From a marine gamma proteobacterium HTCC2148 (GTDB lineage Bacteria; Pseudomonadota; Gammaproteobacteria; Pseudomonadales; Halieaceae): a stretch of 64,000 bases of DNA. The position numbers and the translations under genes were made by a program. Positions within the stretch are counted from its first letter, which is position 1, and every line of letters begins with the position of its first letter. The notes below the pieces were generated by a model. That model did not search any database. It was not told where the DNA came from and saw only the letters and a program-made list of their open reading frames with translations. Of the stretch, positions 1 to 8,244 are shown in pieces. The stretch covers positions 1 to 64,000 of the forward strand of contig DS999226.1 in the NCBI GenBank assembly GCA_000156295.1, written 5' to 3'.

Positions 1-23
1 ATCGAATTAAAATCTTTGCCTCC

Positions 24-1922
24 ATGCGCAAATTTAAAAAAACATGGAAAAATCGATCTCTGTGTCGAGGTCAATCGACCCATAAAGAGCATTGTGCCGT
101 CGTTTTGATACTTGCGGCGTTCTTCGCACTGCCCGCTTCTCACAGTTACGCGACCAATGGCGAAACAAAATTATTGTGGGGCGACTTACACGTTCACTCA
201 AACCTGTCCTTCGATGCCTATTCTTTCGGCAACAAAACATTGTCTCCAGACGAAGCATTCAGTTTTGCCAAGGGCAAGGCCGTCGTTTCCAGCGGCGGAC
301 TTCAGGCCCGATTGGAGCGTCCACTGGATTTCCTAATGGTGTCCGACCATGCCGAGTACATGGGCGTGATGCGCGAACTGGTAAACGCGAACAAAGGATT
401 GCTTGACGCCTCGTTTGCCAGGCGTTGGCAAGTCTATCTTGAGGATTCGGACATGGGCGCGATCGTTGCGGAGTTCAGCGGCAGCATAGAACGCACGCTA
501 GATTACGTTAATACTATTCCCGAACCATTTGAGGCCGAGATCTGGTCTGAGGTGAACGTCGCGGCTGAAAGACACAACGAGCCAGGCACATTCACTGCAT
601 TTATCGGCTACGAATGGACATCAATGATCTCCGGCCGCAACTTACACCGTAACGTTGTTCTTGCCGATGGCCCGGACATTACCCTGGGCCATAAACCCTT
701 CTCTGCTATTGATGGTAACGATCCGGAAATGCTGTGGGAGCATCTCAGGGCTTACACACTGCGTACAGGGGGCCGGGCGATGGCAATTCCGCATAACGGT
801 AATCTTTCGGATGGCCTTATGTTTGCTGAAACTCGATTGAACGGTGAGAAAATCACCCCCGACTACTTGCAACGGCGCCAACGCTGGGAACCCATCTATG
901 AAATGACGCAGGTTAAGGGTGACTCAGAATCTCATCCCCGATTGTCTCCGCAAGACCCTTTTGCAGACTTTGAAAACTGGGATGAAACTGACATTGCCAT
1001 GAAGCCAAGAGACCCGGAGACGGTCACCGCAAGTCTGGCCCGAGAATATGCTCGGCCGGTATTGAAGACAGGATTACGTATTGAGCGTGAACTTGGCACC
1101 AATCCCTTCAAGTTCGGAATGATTGGCAGTACAGATGCCCATACAGGGCTAGCCACTGCCGATAGTGATAATTTCTATGGCAAATTTCTGGACTCCGAAC
1201 CAACCATCAACCGACTTGGCAACAAAATGGGCGGCGTGATGTGGGCAAACCGACAACTCGCTGCCTCTGGGTATGCTGCTGTGTGGTCAAGGGAAAATAA
1301 CCGCGACGCTATTTTTGATGCTCTCAAGCGAAGGGAAGTCTATGCCACGACCGGGCCAAGAATTGCGGTCCGTTTCTTTGGTGGCTGGGATTTACAGGAG
1401 GCCCTGGTCACTGACCCGGACTTTGCACGCAAAGCCTATATCGCTGGCGTCCCAATGGGAGGTCAGCTACCCAAGGCAGTGAAGGAAGGACAGGCCGCTA
1501 CATTCCTGGTCAACGCCAGTAAAGATCCCAACGGAGCGAATCTGGACAGAGTACAAATCATCAAAGGCTGGCTGGCTGAAGACGGATCTACCCATGAGCA
1601 GATCTACGATGTCGCATGGTCAGGGGAGCGAATCATCGATAAAGACAGCGGACAGCTGCCAACACTGCCGTCTACGGTCAATAAAAAGGGTGACGGTTTC
1701 ACTAACACCACAGGCGACGCAGTTCTCACGGCCCTCTGGTCTGATCCCAATTTTGATGAAACGCAAGCAGCTTTTTATTACGTGAGAGTGTTGCAGATCA
1801 AGACACCTCGCTGGACGAGTTACGATGCCGCTAGATATGGCGTAGATACCCCTGCCGATGTACCAGCAGAAATACAGGAGCGCGCCTATACGTCCCCGAT
1901 TTGGTATGCGCCGGATCGCTAG
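24..1922 (+). CDS. Secreted DUF3604 (PHP-like metal-dependent) protein
   Basis: A 632-residue protein of the DUF3604 family, which resembles the PHP phosphoesterase fold. The exact substrate of the family is not established. After a basic N-terminus, residues about 24-44 form a hydrophobic signal peptide ending near SYA, so the product is probably periplasmic. Candidate metal ligands are visible: the WGDLHVHS motif (His56, His58), VSDHAEYMG near residue 107 and GSTDAHTG near residue 372. The length suits a full DUF3604 protein. The ATG lies 23 bases into the window with no clear ribosome site, so a start further upstream cannot be excluded. The gene stands alone, with a 418-base gap and then a convergent kinase gene. 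Family assignment is firm; a phosphoesterase-like hydrolytic role is inference. Confidence 0.88.
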   Translation: MRKFKKTWKNRSLCRGQSTHKEHCAVVLILAAFFALPASHSYATNGETKLLWGDLHVHSNLSFDAYSFGNKTLSPDEAFSFAKGKAVVSSGGLQARLERPLDFLMVSDHAEYMGVMRELVNANKGLLDASFARRWQVYLEDSDMGAIVAEFSGSIERTLDYVNTIPEPFEAEIWSEVNVAAERHNEPGTFTAFIGYEWTSMISGRNLHRNVVLADGPDITLGHKPFSAIDGNDPEMLWEHLRAYTLRTGGRAMAIPHNGNLSDGLMFAETRLNGEKITPDYLQRRQRWEPIYEMTQVKGDSESHPRLSPQDPFADFENWDETDIAMKPRDPETVTASLAREYARPVLKTGLRIERELGTNPFKFGMIGSTDAHTGLATADSDNFYGKFLDSEPTINRLGNKMGGVMWANRQLAASGYAAVWSRENNRDAIFDALKRREVYATTGPRIAVRFFGGWDLQEALVTDPDFARKAYIAGVPMGGQLPKAVKEGQAATFLVNASKDPNGANLDRVQIIKGWLAEDGSTHEQIYDVAWSGERIIDKDSGQLPTLPSTVNKKGDGFTNTTGDAVLTALWSDPNFDETQAAFYYVRVLQIKTPRWTSYDAARYGVDTPADVPAEIQERAYTSPIWYAPDR

Positions 1923-2037
1923 CCAACTCGCCACCTGGCACCACCGACCAGAGCGTCACCTGAGACATTGCCTCTTTTCGCAGGAAGCGAGTCCACAACC
2001 CCAAATCAGTAAGTACGTTACTGAAAAACGCATGGCA

Positions 2038-2130
2038 CGAACTGCTGCGGACTCTCGTTAAGTAATGAGCGGATATGAATGGCATGCCAAACACAGTGAA
2101 CAGGGTTTTAGGATCAATCAGCGCGAACTT
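2038..2130. repeat. Dispersed diverged repeat, copy 1
   Basis: This stretch matches 46547-46640 at roughly three quarters of positions by eye. Shared words include CTGCKG.ACTCTCGTT, GCCAAACAC and AATCAATCAGCGC. At the second site it lies directly beside an IS6-type transposase C-terminal relic, so it is probably also transposon debris. I cannot assign it to a known protein. Confidence 0.5.
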
Positions 2131-2216
2131 CTCCAGATCAGCAACCCCTGTCAACAGAATCAGCGAGGGTGTCCGCTCTCAATAGGGCCGTTATACTGCC
2201 TATACTTATGAAGTGA

Positions 2217-2244
2217 TAGAGACTGCACCTGTCGCCTTTGTGGG
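2217..2244. repeat. 28-base dispersed repeat, copy 1
   Basis: An isolated copy of a block around GAGACTGCACCTG-CGCCTTTGTGG. The other copies are at 26412-26440 and 40451-40478, where they form the internal part of rearranged IS6-type derivatives. Here no flanking inverted repeat or transposase piece is visible. Confidence 0.55.
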
Positions 2245-2340
2245 GTGTGTGCGACCTAGTTACTCATCTAAAGCAAACTGAATTGTATCAATGTCGGCTA
2301 ATTAACCTCGGGTATCGTTGAGACGATTAAGTCGCTTTGA

Positions 2341-4017
2341 TCAAATCTTAGGTGGGAATACAATTTTAAGCTGGGCACCTTCAGCTGTATTTTTCGCTAC
2401 AATCTCCCCGCCCATATCGCGTACGATCCCATAGCTCACTGAGAGGCCAAGCCCTGTACCTTCCGACATCTTTTTAGTGGTGTAAAAAGGCTCGAAAATT
2501 CTTGCGAGTGACTCCTCGGGGATGCCAGCGCCTGAGTCCTCAACGATCAAAGTTACTGAGTCGTTTGTGTCTCTATATGCCTTGACGGTTATCCGTTTTT
2601 TCTTGCCATTTTCATTAACCGACTGGAGTGCATTCGATAAGAGATTTAGAAATACCTGCTCTAATCGTATCTGGTGTCCGTTGACAATGAGTGGCTCGTT
2701 ACTAATCTCTGTATCAATTACGACTCCAGATAGTTTGATTTGCTCCCCTATCAACGACAGGGCACCGAGTGGCGCTTCCCTCGCATCAAATTCATAAAAA
2801 TCTTCGATAGCCTCTCTACCAAACATGCGCATGTGGTCGATTATGTCCGCCGCTCGTCGGGCCTGCGCCTTAATTCGCTCGATTTTATCTGCAACAAAGT
2901 CTGATAGTTCGCCTTGCTCGACCGCAATTTTACGTAATATATTCTCCGCCGCAAGATGTATGACTTGCAGCGGTTGGTTGAGTTCGTGTGCCACGCCAGT
3001 CGACATCTCACCCAAGGTAATAAGCTTTGCAGACTGAAGGATCTGACTATCGCGGTTTTTCCTGTCTGTGATGTCCTGAATTGCAATAAGCGCTTTGTCA
3101 CCATCTTCTTCAACTAAATCGTAGTAGCGTTGGACAACATGCCGAATAGAACCATCCCGATGGAAGCAACGGTATTCAACTTCAAGTGTATCTTCCGATT
3201 CTTCCGATCTACAGTAATCAAGGTAACGCTGCCGATCCGCCGGGTGCACCAGTGCATCGGCCTCTGATTCATAATCGGGAAACTTCTGGAGATACTCCGC
3301 CGATGTGTAACCGAACATTGCAGACCATTCGTCTGAAATAGAGATGAGCCGGTTACTTTCATAGTCCCACTTACCATAGCCCAAATTAGCGAGTCGCGCG
3401 CTCAAGCTTAGAGCCAATTCCCTCCATGCTACTTCTCTTCGGCTTTCCAATAGTGCGTGCTCAGCGTTTTTCATCTCAGAGAGATCCTGGATGGCCACTG
3501 CTACTTCGTGTGGTTTACCCGTCGCAACCGGTATACGCTGACTGGCCTGTCGTAGATGACGCACTGCGCCACTTGCCGTGATGATTCGGTAGTCTAAAAA
3601 CTTCTGCTGAGCTTTCTCATCAGCGGCGAAATCATCTTCATATTGTATATAGCTAGCTATGTCTTCGGGGTGTACAAGATCAAGGTAGGCTTCCATACTG
3701 GAGACTTGCTTTCGATATTTCGCTGCGGTCAACCCGTGAATACGTGCTAACTCGTCCGACACAAACACGTCCCGGTCTAGGTTTTCATCCCATATGGCAT
3801 ACCCCAACTTAGTGACCTCCATCACTTTTTTCAACACGTAGAGCTCGTCAGTCAACGCTTTGACGGCTTGATCTGATGCGTTGAGTTTTCGTCGCGTTTG
3901 CTGGAGTTCAGACTCTAAAAACTTAATGTGTTGGTTCGCCGAGGCTACGTCGTTGGTTACGGTGTTATCCTGCTGACTCTTTTGCTCTTGTTCTTTTGAG
4001 GACATATCTTTTAACAA
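2341..4017 (-). CDS. Soluble PAS-domain sensor histidine kinase (orphan)
   Basis: A 558-residue cytoplasmic histidine kinase without membrane segments. Residues about 25-68 look like a coiled coil. Two PAS domains of the PAS_3 type follow at about 70-180 and 205-320 (HPEDI and HPADR motifs). The dimerisation/phosphoacceptor domain carries GVAHELNQPL with His344 as the predicted phosphorylated residue. The C-terminal ATPase domain shows the N box (LLSNALQSV), G1 (DSGAGIPEE) and G2 (GTGLGLSVSYG). HELNQPL is typical of HisKA kinases that act on LuxR- or NtrC-type regulators. No response regulator or receiver domain is adjacent, so the partner is encoded elsewhere. The signal sensed by the PAS domains is unknown. 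Neighbours are separated by gaps over 300 bases, so it is probably monocistronic. Confidence 0.93.
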   Translation of the reverse strand: MLKDMSSKEQEQKSQQDNTVTNDVASANQHIKFLESELQQTRRKLNASDQAVKALTDELYVLKKVMEVTKLGYAIWDENLDRDVFVSDELARIHGLTAAKYRKQVSSMEAYLDLVHPEDIASYIQYEDDFAADEKAQQKFLDYRIITASGAVRHLRQASQRIPVATGKPHEVAVAIQDLSEMKNAEHALLESRREVAWRELALSLSARLANLGYGKWDYESNRLISISDEWSAMFGYTSAEYLQKFPDYESEADALVHPADRQRYLDYCRSEESEDTLEVEYRCFHRDGSIRHVVQRYYDLVEEDGDKALIAIQDITDRKNRDSQILQSAKLITLGEMSTGVAHELNQPLQVIHLAAENILRKIAVEQGELSDFVADKIERIKAQARRAADIIDHMRMFGREAIEDFYEFDAREAPLGALSLIGEQIKLSGVVIDTEISNEPLIVNGHQIRLEQVFLNLLSNALQSVNENGKKKRITVKAYRDTNDSVTLIVEDSGAGIPEESLARIFEPFYTTKKMSEGTGLGLSVSYGIVRDMGGEIVAKNTAEGAQLKIVFPPKI

Positions 4018-4185
4018 CCTCGGCAGAAACGTATCTTCCCCTAATGTTCAGTAACCAACACCCGTTGAAAATGCCGATAACTTAGGACTCATACCGCTTC
4101 TGAGCCTACTACAAAGTTGAACACTGGTGGTTTCGAGAACTAATATTTAAATATTTTTAAACGAATTAGATTGAATCTTTGTATA

Positions 4186-4345
4186 GGTACGGACAAGTTA
4201 ACTTAAGGTCATGGGCTGAGCCGGCAGCATTCGGCCCTTGGCGCTGGCCATCGAGTCGCCAGCTCCCACGTTAGGTTCATATATTGGGTGCAATGAATCC
4301 TGAAACTCCTCTTTTCGAGGAAAAATAAGTTAACTTGTCAGTACC
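4186..4345. mobile_element. 160-bp MITE-like element with IS6-type ends
   Basis: The left end (4186-4205) and the right end (4326-4345) are inverted repeats matching at 19 of 20 positions, around GGTACTGACAAGTTAACTT. The interior has no coding capacity. The first 35 bases, including AGGTCATGGGCTG, recur at 52614-52646, and the same ends flank the IS6-type relics elsewhere in the window. It is therefore a non-autonomous derivative of that element. I see no convincing target-site duplication. It fills most of the 336-base gap between the kinase and the TetR gene; the rest (4018-4185) holds nothing I recognise. Confidence 0.72.
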
Positions 4346-4353
4346 CAACTACG

Positions 4354-4914
4354 TTATCCGTACCGCTTCTCAATGAATTTGAGAATCGTGTCACGGACCA
4401 GGCCTCGGTCTTTTTCCCAACGCCTTCCCTCACCGGTGAAGAGTGACTCCCCCTCCAACATCGACATAAGGCATAGAGCTTCACCCTGAGGCGAATCGGT
4501 GCCGGCCTTTTCCATGGCAGTAATAAGGAGCTTCAGGTACTCGGCATAGACTTCTTCGAGCAAATCAGAAACCAGCGGCTCAACCTGCTCCATCGCCCAC
4601 AACTGCGGCCAGAGTCTGTCATTAAGCAATGTGTCACCCGGCGCGGAAGTATCTTCCAACATAAAGACCGCAATATCATAGACAGTCGAGCCATCGTCCA
4701 GCCCTCTATGTGCCCACTGATTCTTGATCTGCTGCTCGATCAAACCCACCAGAGCCCGCAACAGAGCTTCCCAGGTTCGAAAATGATATTGAAGAGCGCC
4801 AAGTTTCATGCCGCTTGCTCTTGCTAGTGATCGCATCGTCAGACTGCTATAGCCTTCGTCCGCGATAATTTCGATGGCGATCTGCAGAATCTCCCGCTTA
4901 CGTTCGCCCTGCAT
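4354..4914 (-). CDS. TetR/AcrR-family transcriptional regulator
   Basis: A 186-residue TetR-type repressor. Residues about 8-55 form the helix-turn-helix domain (ILQIAIEIIADEGYSSLTMRSLARASGMKLGALQYHF). The C-terminal ligand-binding domain is specific to its subgroup. It is a close paralogue of the decayed gene at 23757-24134: both share SLARASGMKLGALQYHF, and further on EQVEPLVSDL. The region upstream contains a TGACATGTC-type site also found upstream of the paralogue and before the operon starting at 15640. This suggests autoregulation and control of the catabolic block. The ligand is unknown; a hydrophobic substrate or its CoA ester would fit the neighbours. The ATG has a weak ribosome site. 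Confidence 0.9.
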   Translation of the reverse strand: MQGERKREILQIAIEIIADEGYSSLTMRSLARASGMKLGALQYHFRTWEALLRALVGLIEQQIKNQWAHRGLDDGSTVYDIAVFMLEDTSAPGDTLLNDRLWPQLWAMEQVEPLVSDLLEEVYAEYLKLLITAMEKAGTDSPQGEALCLMSMLEGESLFTGEGRRWEKDRGLVRDTILKFIEKRYG

Positions 4915-4928
4915 TTTTTAGACTCTCA

Positions 4929-4983
4929 ATTGACATGTCGTAGGGGATGCTAGAGTTTGTCACACGTCATGTAAAGCACTTGG
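4929..4983. promoter_or_regulatory. Putative TetR operator/promoter, copy 1
   Basis: TTGACATGTC, then a conserved ATGCTAGA and CATGTAAAG, match the region 24153-24207 upstream of the paralogous TetR copy almost column for column. The TGACATGTC word also occurs at 15663-15671. Conservation between two promoters with otherwise different flanks points to a regulator binding site. Which TetR protein binds is inference. Confidence 0.55.
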
Positions 4984-5046
4984 AACCAACAATGACGACC
5001 AGACTCCTCCTAAAAGCCGGGGGATGGGTATGATGAGTTTTTACTC

Positions 5047-5709
5047 TCACCCCAAACATCCCAATTGTTGTTCCAACTGTGCACGCCGCTCGCCACGGCA
5101 AAGGGGAATGAGCGACAGCAGACTACTGCGCAGTATGGCACCTGGAACTGCATCCAGCGCAATCAAGCCTTTGTTCCACAGCAAAACCACGCTCCATTGG
5201 TGACCCGCCAACACCCGGGCGGTTGCTTCCAAATCCAGATTTTCAATCAGCTCGCCCTGGGCCAGGGCCTGTTGCAGGTTTTCCTTTAGCAGGCGCACGC
5301 TGTTTCCCAGCAGCACATCTACCAAGCGGTGGTCTCGCCCTGCCTGGAACAGGGTTCGCGCCATGGTGTCGGCGTACGCTGGCGTGGCAACAATCTGCCT
5401 GGCGACAGCCTCGGTGTGTGCAAGGTGCCTGGCTATTCCCGGCTCTGCGCCGGCGACATGCTCCAGTTGCTGCACGTCGCTCAGTAGCTCAGCCACTGCC
5501 GCCAGCATTAGTTCATCCTTGCTGCCGTAAAGGTTGTAAAGGGTCTTGAGAGCAACACCACTGGCAGCCGCCACATCCCTGACGTTGATGCCGTCATAGC
5601 CCGCCGCAGTAATCTGCTCTCGCACCACCGTGAGAATGCGCTGTTGCCGCTCTTGCTGGCGCGGCGATGAGTAATTCGTCCTGCGCACCTGAGCTGTTTT
5701 CGCGCCCAC
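5047..5709 (-). CDS. TetR/AcrR-family regulator of the P450-Rieske operon
   Basis: A 220-residue TetR-type regulator. The DNA-binding domain covers about residues 18-65 (ILTVVREQITAAGYDGINVRDVAAASGVALKTLYNLYGSKDEL), with a larger C-terminal effector domain. It is transcribed divergently from the cytochrome P450 gene. The 79-base spacer holds a perfect 8-base inverted repeat overlapping a likely promoter, the classic arrangement for a local autoregulated repressor. The sequence is not closely related to the other TetR gene just downstream, and its operator differs too, so the P450-Rieske pair is probably controlled separately from the large minus-strand block. The effector is unknown. Confidence 0.92.
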   Translation of the reverse strand: MGAKTAQVRRTNYSSPRQQERQQRILTVVREQITAAGYDGINVRDVAAASGVALKTLYNLYGSKDELMLAAVAELLSDVQQLEHVAGAEPGIARHLAHTEAVARQIVATPAYADTMARTLFQAGRDHRLVDVLLGNSVRLLKENLQQALAQGELIENLDLEATARVLAGHQWSVVLLWNKGLIALDAVPGAILRSSLLSLIPLCRGERRAQLEQQLGCLG

Positions 5710-5733
5710 TCGTTACTCCCCGAAAATTCCGTA

Positions 5734-5760
5734 TTGACATATATTATAACACGTTATAAT
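5734..5760 (+). promoter_or_regulatory. Promoter with palindromic operator (TetR/P450 divergon)
   Basis: A TTGACA box lies at 5734-5739 and a TATAAT box at 5755-5760, with a 15-base spacer, slightly short. The inverted repeat ATTATAAC-AC-GTTATAAT (5743-5760) overlaps the -10 box, so a bound repressor would block transcription of the P450 gene at 5789. The divergent TetR gene starts 25 bases to the left, which suits autoregulation. Operator identity is inferred from symmetry and position. Confidence 0.72.
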
Positions 5761-5788
5761 TTTCACCAACCCCATACGAGGCACGGTT

Positions 5789-6943
5789 ATGAACAATAAC
5801 GACGCGACACTGATCGCCAACCCCTACCCCAACTACCAACGGTGGCGTGATGAGCAACCGATCTGGTGGTCCGACGGGGAACTCAAAGGTTGGATACTGA
5901 GTCGCTACGACGACGTGCGGACAATTCTGAAGGACTCGAAGACCTTTTCCTCGCAATCCATGGGTGAAGGCGAAACTCAGGCTATGCGATTACCACTGTT
6001 GACCGATGACCCACCGCGACATACCCAGTTGCGGGCCGTCGTCAACAAAGCCTTTACCAGCCGCACGCTGAAAAAAATGGAAGTCGAGGTCGCAGAGCTG
6101 ACTGCCGAACTGCTGGACGAAATGCGTGGCAAAACCTCGGTGGACATCTCCGCTGAATTCACTTCACCGCTGCCGGTATCGGTAATCGCGCGGATGATGG
6201 GTATTCCACCGGAACGCAAGAATGACTTCAAACGCTGGTCTGACGCCCTCACAGGCACCAGTGAGGCAACCGACCTGGCCGAGCGCATGCCGCACATCAT
6301 GGAGATGGCCGGCTATTTCCAATCGCTGATTCCCCAGCGTCGCGAAAATCGCGGCGAGGACCTGATCAGCAAGGTAGTATGCGCCCAGGTCGACGACCAG
6401 ACCCTGGCGGACCAGGATATTGTTGGCTTTTGCATGCTGCTATTGATTGCGGGCAACGAAACGACCACCAACCTGCTGTCCAACCTGCTGAACCACCTGG
6501 CAGATCATCCAGATACCTGGTCCGAACTGCGTGACAACCCGGACAAGATAGACGCCGCTATCGAGGAAACCCTGCGCTACGACGGACCCGTGCACTGGGT
6601 CAACCGCAAGGCCACCCGCGACGTAGAATTCCACGGCCAGACGGTCAAGGCAGGGGAAGCGGTGTACGCCTTCATGGGCTCAGCGAACCGGGACCCTAGG
6701 CATTATGAGGATGCAGACCAGTTTAGCCTGAACCGGGGTCGCGGTGACTACCACACCTTTGGGCATGGCATTCATTTCTGCATCGGTGCCCCGCTGGCCC
6801 GCCTGGAAGCACGCTATGCGATGGAAGAGCTACTGAAGCGCTACCGCTCAATCAGCCACACACACGACGCCAACAACGAGCGCACCCATTCGACCATGTT
6901 ACGGGGCTTTCACCACCTGTGGCTGGATTTGGAACCCGCCTGA
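5789..6943 (+). CDS. Cytochrome P450
   Basis: A 384-residue soluble bacterial P450, a normal length for class I enzymes. The I-helix oxygen-activation motif is AGNETTT (residues about 221-227), the K-helix ExxR is in EETLRY, and the haem-binding loop FGHGIHFCIGAP places the thiolate ligand at Cys331. It should catalyse monooxygenation of a hydrophobic substrate. No ferredoxin or ferredoxin reductase is encoded nearby, so electrons must come from proteins encoded elsewhere. The stop codon lies 14 bases before the Rieske oxygenase start, so the two are probably one operon under the palindromic promoter. The substrate cannot be deduced from sequence alone. Confidence 0.95.
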   Translation: MNNNDATLIANPYPNYQRWRDEQPIWWSDGELKGWILSRYDDVRTILKDSKTFSSQSMGEGETQAMRLPLLTDDPPRHTQLRAVVNKAFTSRTLKKMEVEVAELTAELLDEMRGKTSVDISAEFTSPLPVSVIARMMGIPPERKNDFKRWSDALTGTSEATDLAERMPHIMEMAGYFQSLIPQRRENRGEDLISKVVCAQVDDQTLADQDIVGFCMLLLIAGNETTTNLLSNLLNHLADHPDTWSELRDNPDKIDAAIEETLRYDGPVHWVNRKATRDVEFHGQTVKAGEAVYAFMGSANRDPRHYEDADQFSLNRGRGDYHTFGHGIHFCIGAPLARLEARYAMEELLKRYRSISHTHDANNERTHSTMLRGFHHLWLDLEPA

Positions 6944-6957
6944 TTAGGAGAACACGC

Positions 6958-8214
6958 ATGATGACACCAGAATACATCCAGACCCTGTGCAAGCTGATGG
7001 AGTTCGAGGCGGCGCGCACAGAACCTCCCAAGGGCTTTCCGGCCCTGCCCGACATCCCGGCGGGACGCTACGTGGATCCGCGCTTCCACCAACTGGAGCA
7101 GGATCACGTGTGGCGCAAGTCCTGGCTGCTGGCGGCACATATCGACGAAATACCAGAGCCCGGTTGCTTCATGCTGTGGGAGAACGCCGGGCAACCCGTG
7201 GTCATCGTGCATGCTGCAAGTGGTGTCGTGAATGCCTTCTACAACACCTGCAGCCACCGCGGCGCTCCGGTTGTCACTGAGCAGCGCGGCAAGTCCCGCC
7301 GCCTGACGTGCAAATACCACGGCTGGAGTTACGACCACGAGGGTGAACTGCGCGGCATGCGCGATCCACAAGATTTCCGCGACTTCGACATGTCCTGCCG
7401 GGGGTTGAAGGCAGTGCGCTGTGAACGTTTTGGCAATCTGGTGTTCGTCAACTTCGACACCCACGCCCCGACCCTGCTGGAATGGCTGGGGCCCATCGCC
7501 GATGAGTGGGAGGAATTCCAATTCGGTCAATGCCGCCTAGCGTCCCGGGCTATATTTGATCTCGACTGCAACTGGAAGATCGCCATGGAGGCAAATACCG
7601 AGGTCTACCACGTACGCAGCATTCATCCCGATACGGTCGCACCCATTCTCGATGATCGGCGCAACGTAAATACGCTTTACGCCAACGGCCATGGTCGCAT
7701 GATCGCCCCTGTGCCGCAGGGAAAGTCCAACATGGACGCCGTCGAAGTCTCACCAGATGTCGCCCAGATAGAAACCGCAGGGGAAATTGCCCGCACTTGC
7801 ACCCAGTCCTATGGCCTGTTTCCCAACTGGGTGTCGCCATTGAGCCAGTTCGCCATTCCACCCATCCTGTTCTGGCCCAACGGCATCAACAAGTGCCGCA
7901 TGGAAACCTGGACCATGGCGCCCCAGTGGCAGGAGGGAATGAAGCCGGACCTGTGGACTGTCAATGACGGCAAGGAACTGTGCCAGGTGCTGATTGAAGA
8001 CACCCAGTTCGGAGAGAAAATCCAGCACTCGATGGAGTCACGCGGTTTCGAAGGGGTACCGCTGAGCTATCAGGAGGCGCGCATCTACCACTGGAATCAG
8101 GCGGCAGACCGTATGATCGGCATCGACAATATCCCCGATGAACTGTGCGTTCAGCAGGTTATCGGTGATGAGTGGATTTACCCAAATGATCCGCGTATTG
8201 CACAGCTCGACTAG
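6958..8214 (+). CDS. Rieske aromatic-ring-hydroxylating dioxygenase, alpha subunit
   Basis: A 418-residue Rieske non-haem iron oxygenase. The Rieske centre is formed by Cys98-x-His100 (CSHRGAP) and Cys118-x2-His121 (CKYHGW). The catalytic domain has the mononuclear iron signature EANTEVYHVRSIHP, giving two histidines, with a carboxylate expected further on. The start chosen is the ATG after TTAGGAG, just past the P450 stop; an ATG at 6919 would overlap the P450 gene and lacks a better ribosome site. It probably hydroxylates or demethylates a ring compound together with the P450. No small beta subunit, ferredoxin or reductase gene is adjacent, so it may be an alpha-only type using a distant reductase. 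Confidence 0.93.
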   Translation: MMTPEYIQTLCKLMEFEAARTEPPKGFPALPDIPAGRYVDPRFHQLEQDHVWRKSWLLAAHIDEIPEPGCFMLWENAGQPVVIVHAASGVVNAFYNTCSHRGAPVVTEQRGKSRRLTCKYHGWSYDHEGELRGMRDPQDFRDFDMSCRGLKAVRCERFGNLVFVNFDTHAPTLLEWLGPIADEWEEFQFGQCRLASRAIFDLDCNWKIAMEANTEVYHVRSIHPDTVAPILDDRRNVNTLYANGHGRMIAPVPQGKSNMDAVEVSPDVAQIETAGEIARTCTQSYGLFPNWVSPLSQFAIPPILFWPNGINKCRMETWTMAPQWQEGMKPDLWTVNDGKELCQVLIEDTQFGEKIQHSMESRGFEGVPLSYQEARIYHWNQAADRMIGIDNIPDELCVQQVIGDEWIYPNDPRIAQLD

Positions 8215-8244
8215 AAACCGGTTAACGCTTCCTGCAAAAACTGC

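Larger units (their letters stand above)
1923..2340. other. Intergenic region with two dispersed repeats
   Basis: This gap between converging genes holds no convincing gene. It contains a diverged repeat (2038-2130) that recurs at 46547-46640 and a 28-base block (2217-2244) that recurs inside two IS6-type relics. The longest minus-strand reading frame here is antisense to the end of the upstream gene and has no recognisable family. Confidence 0.5.
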
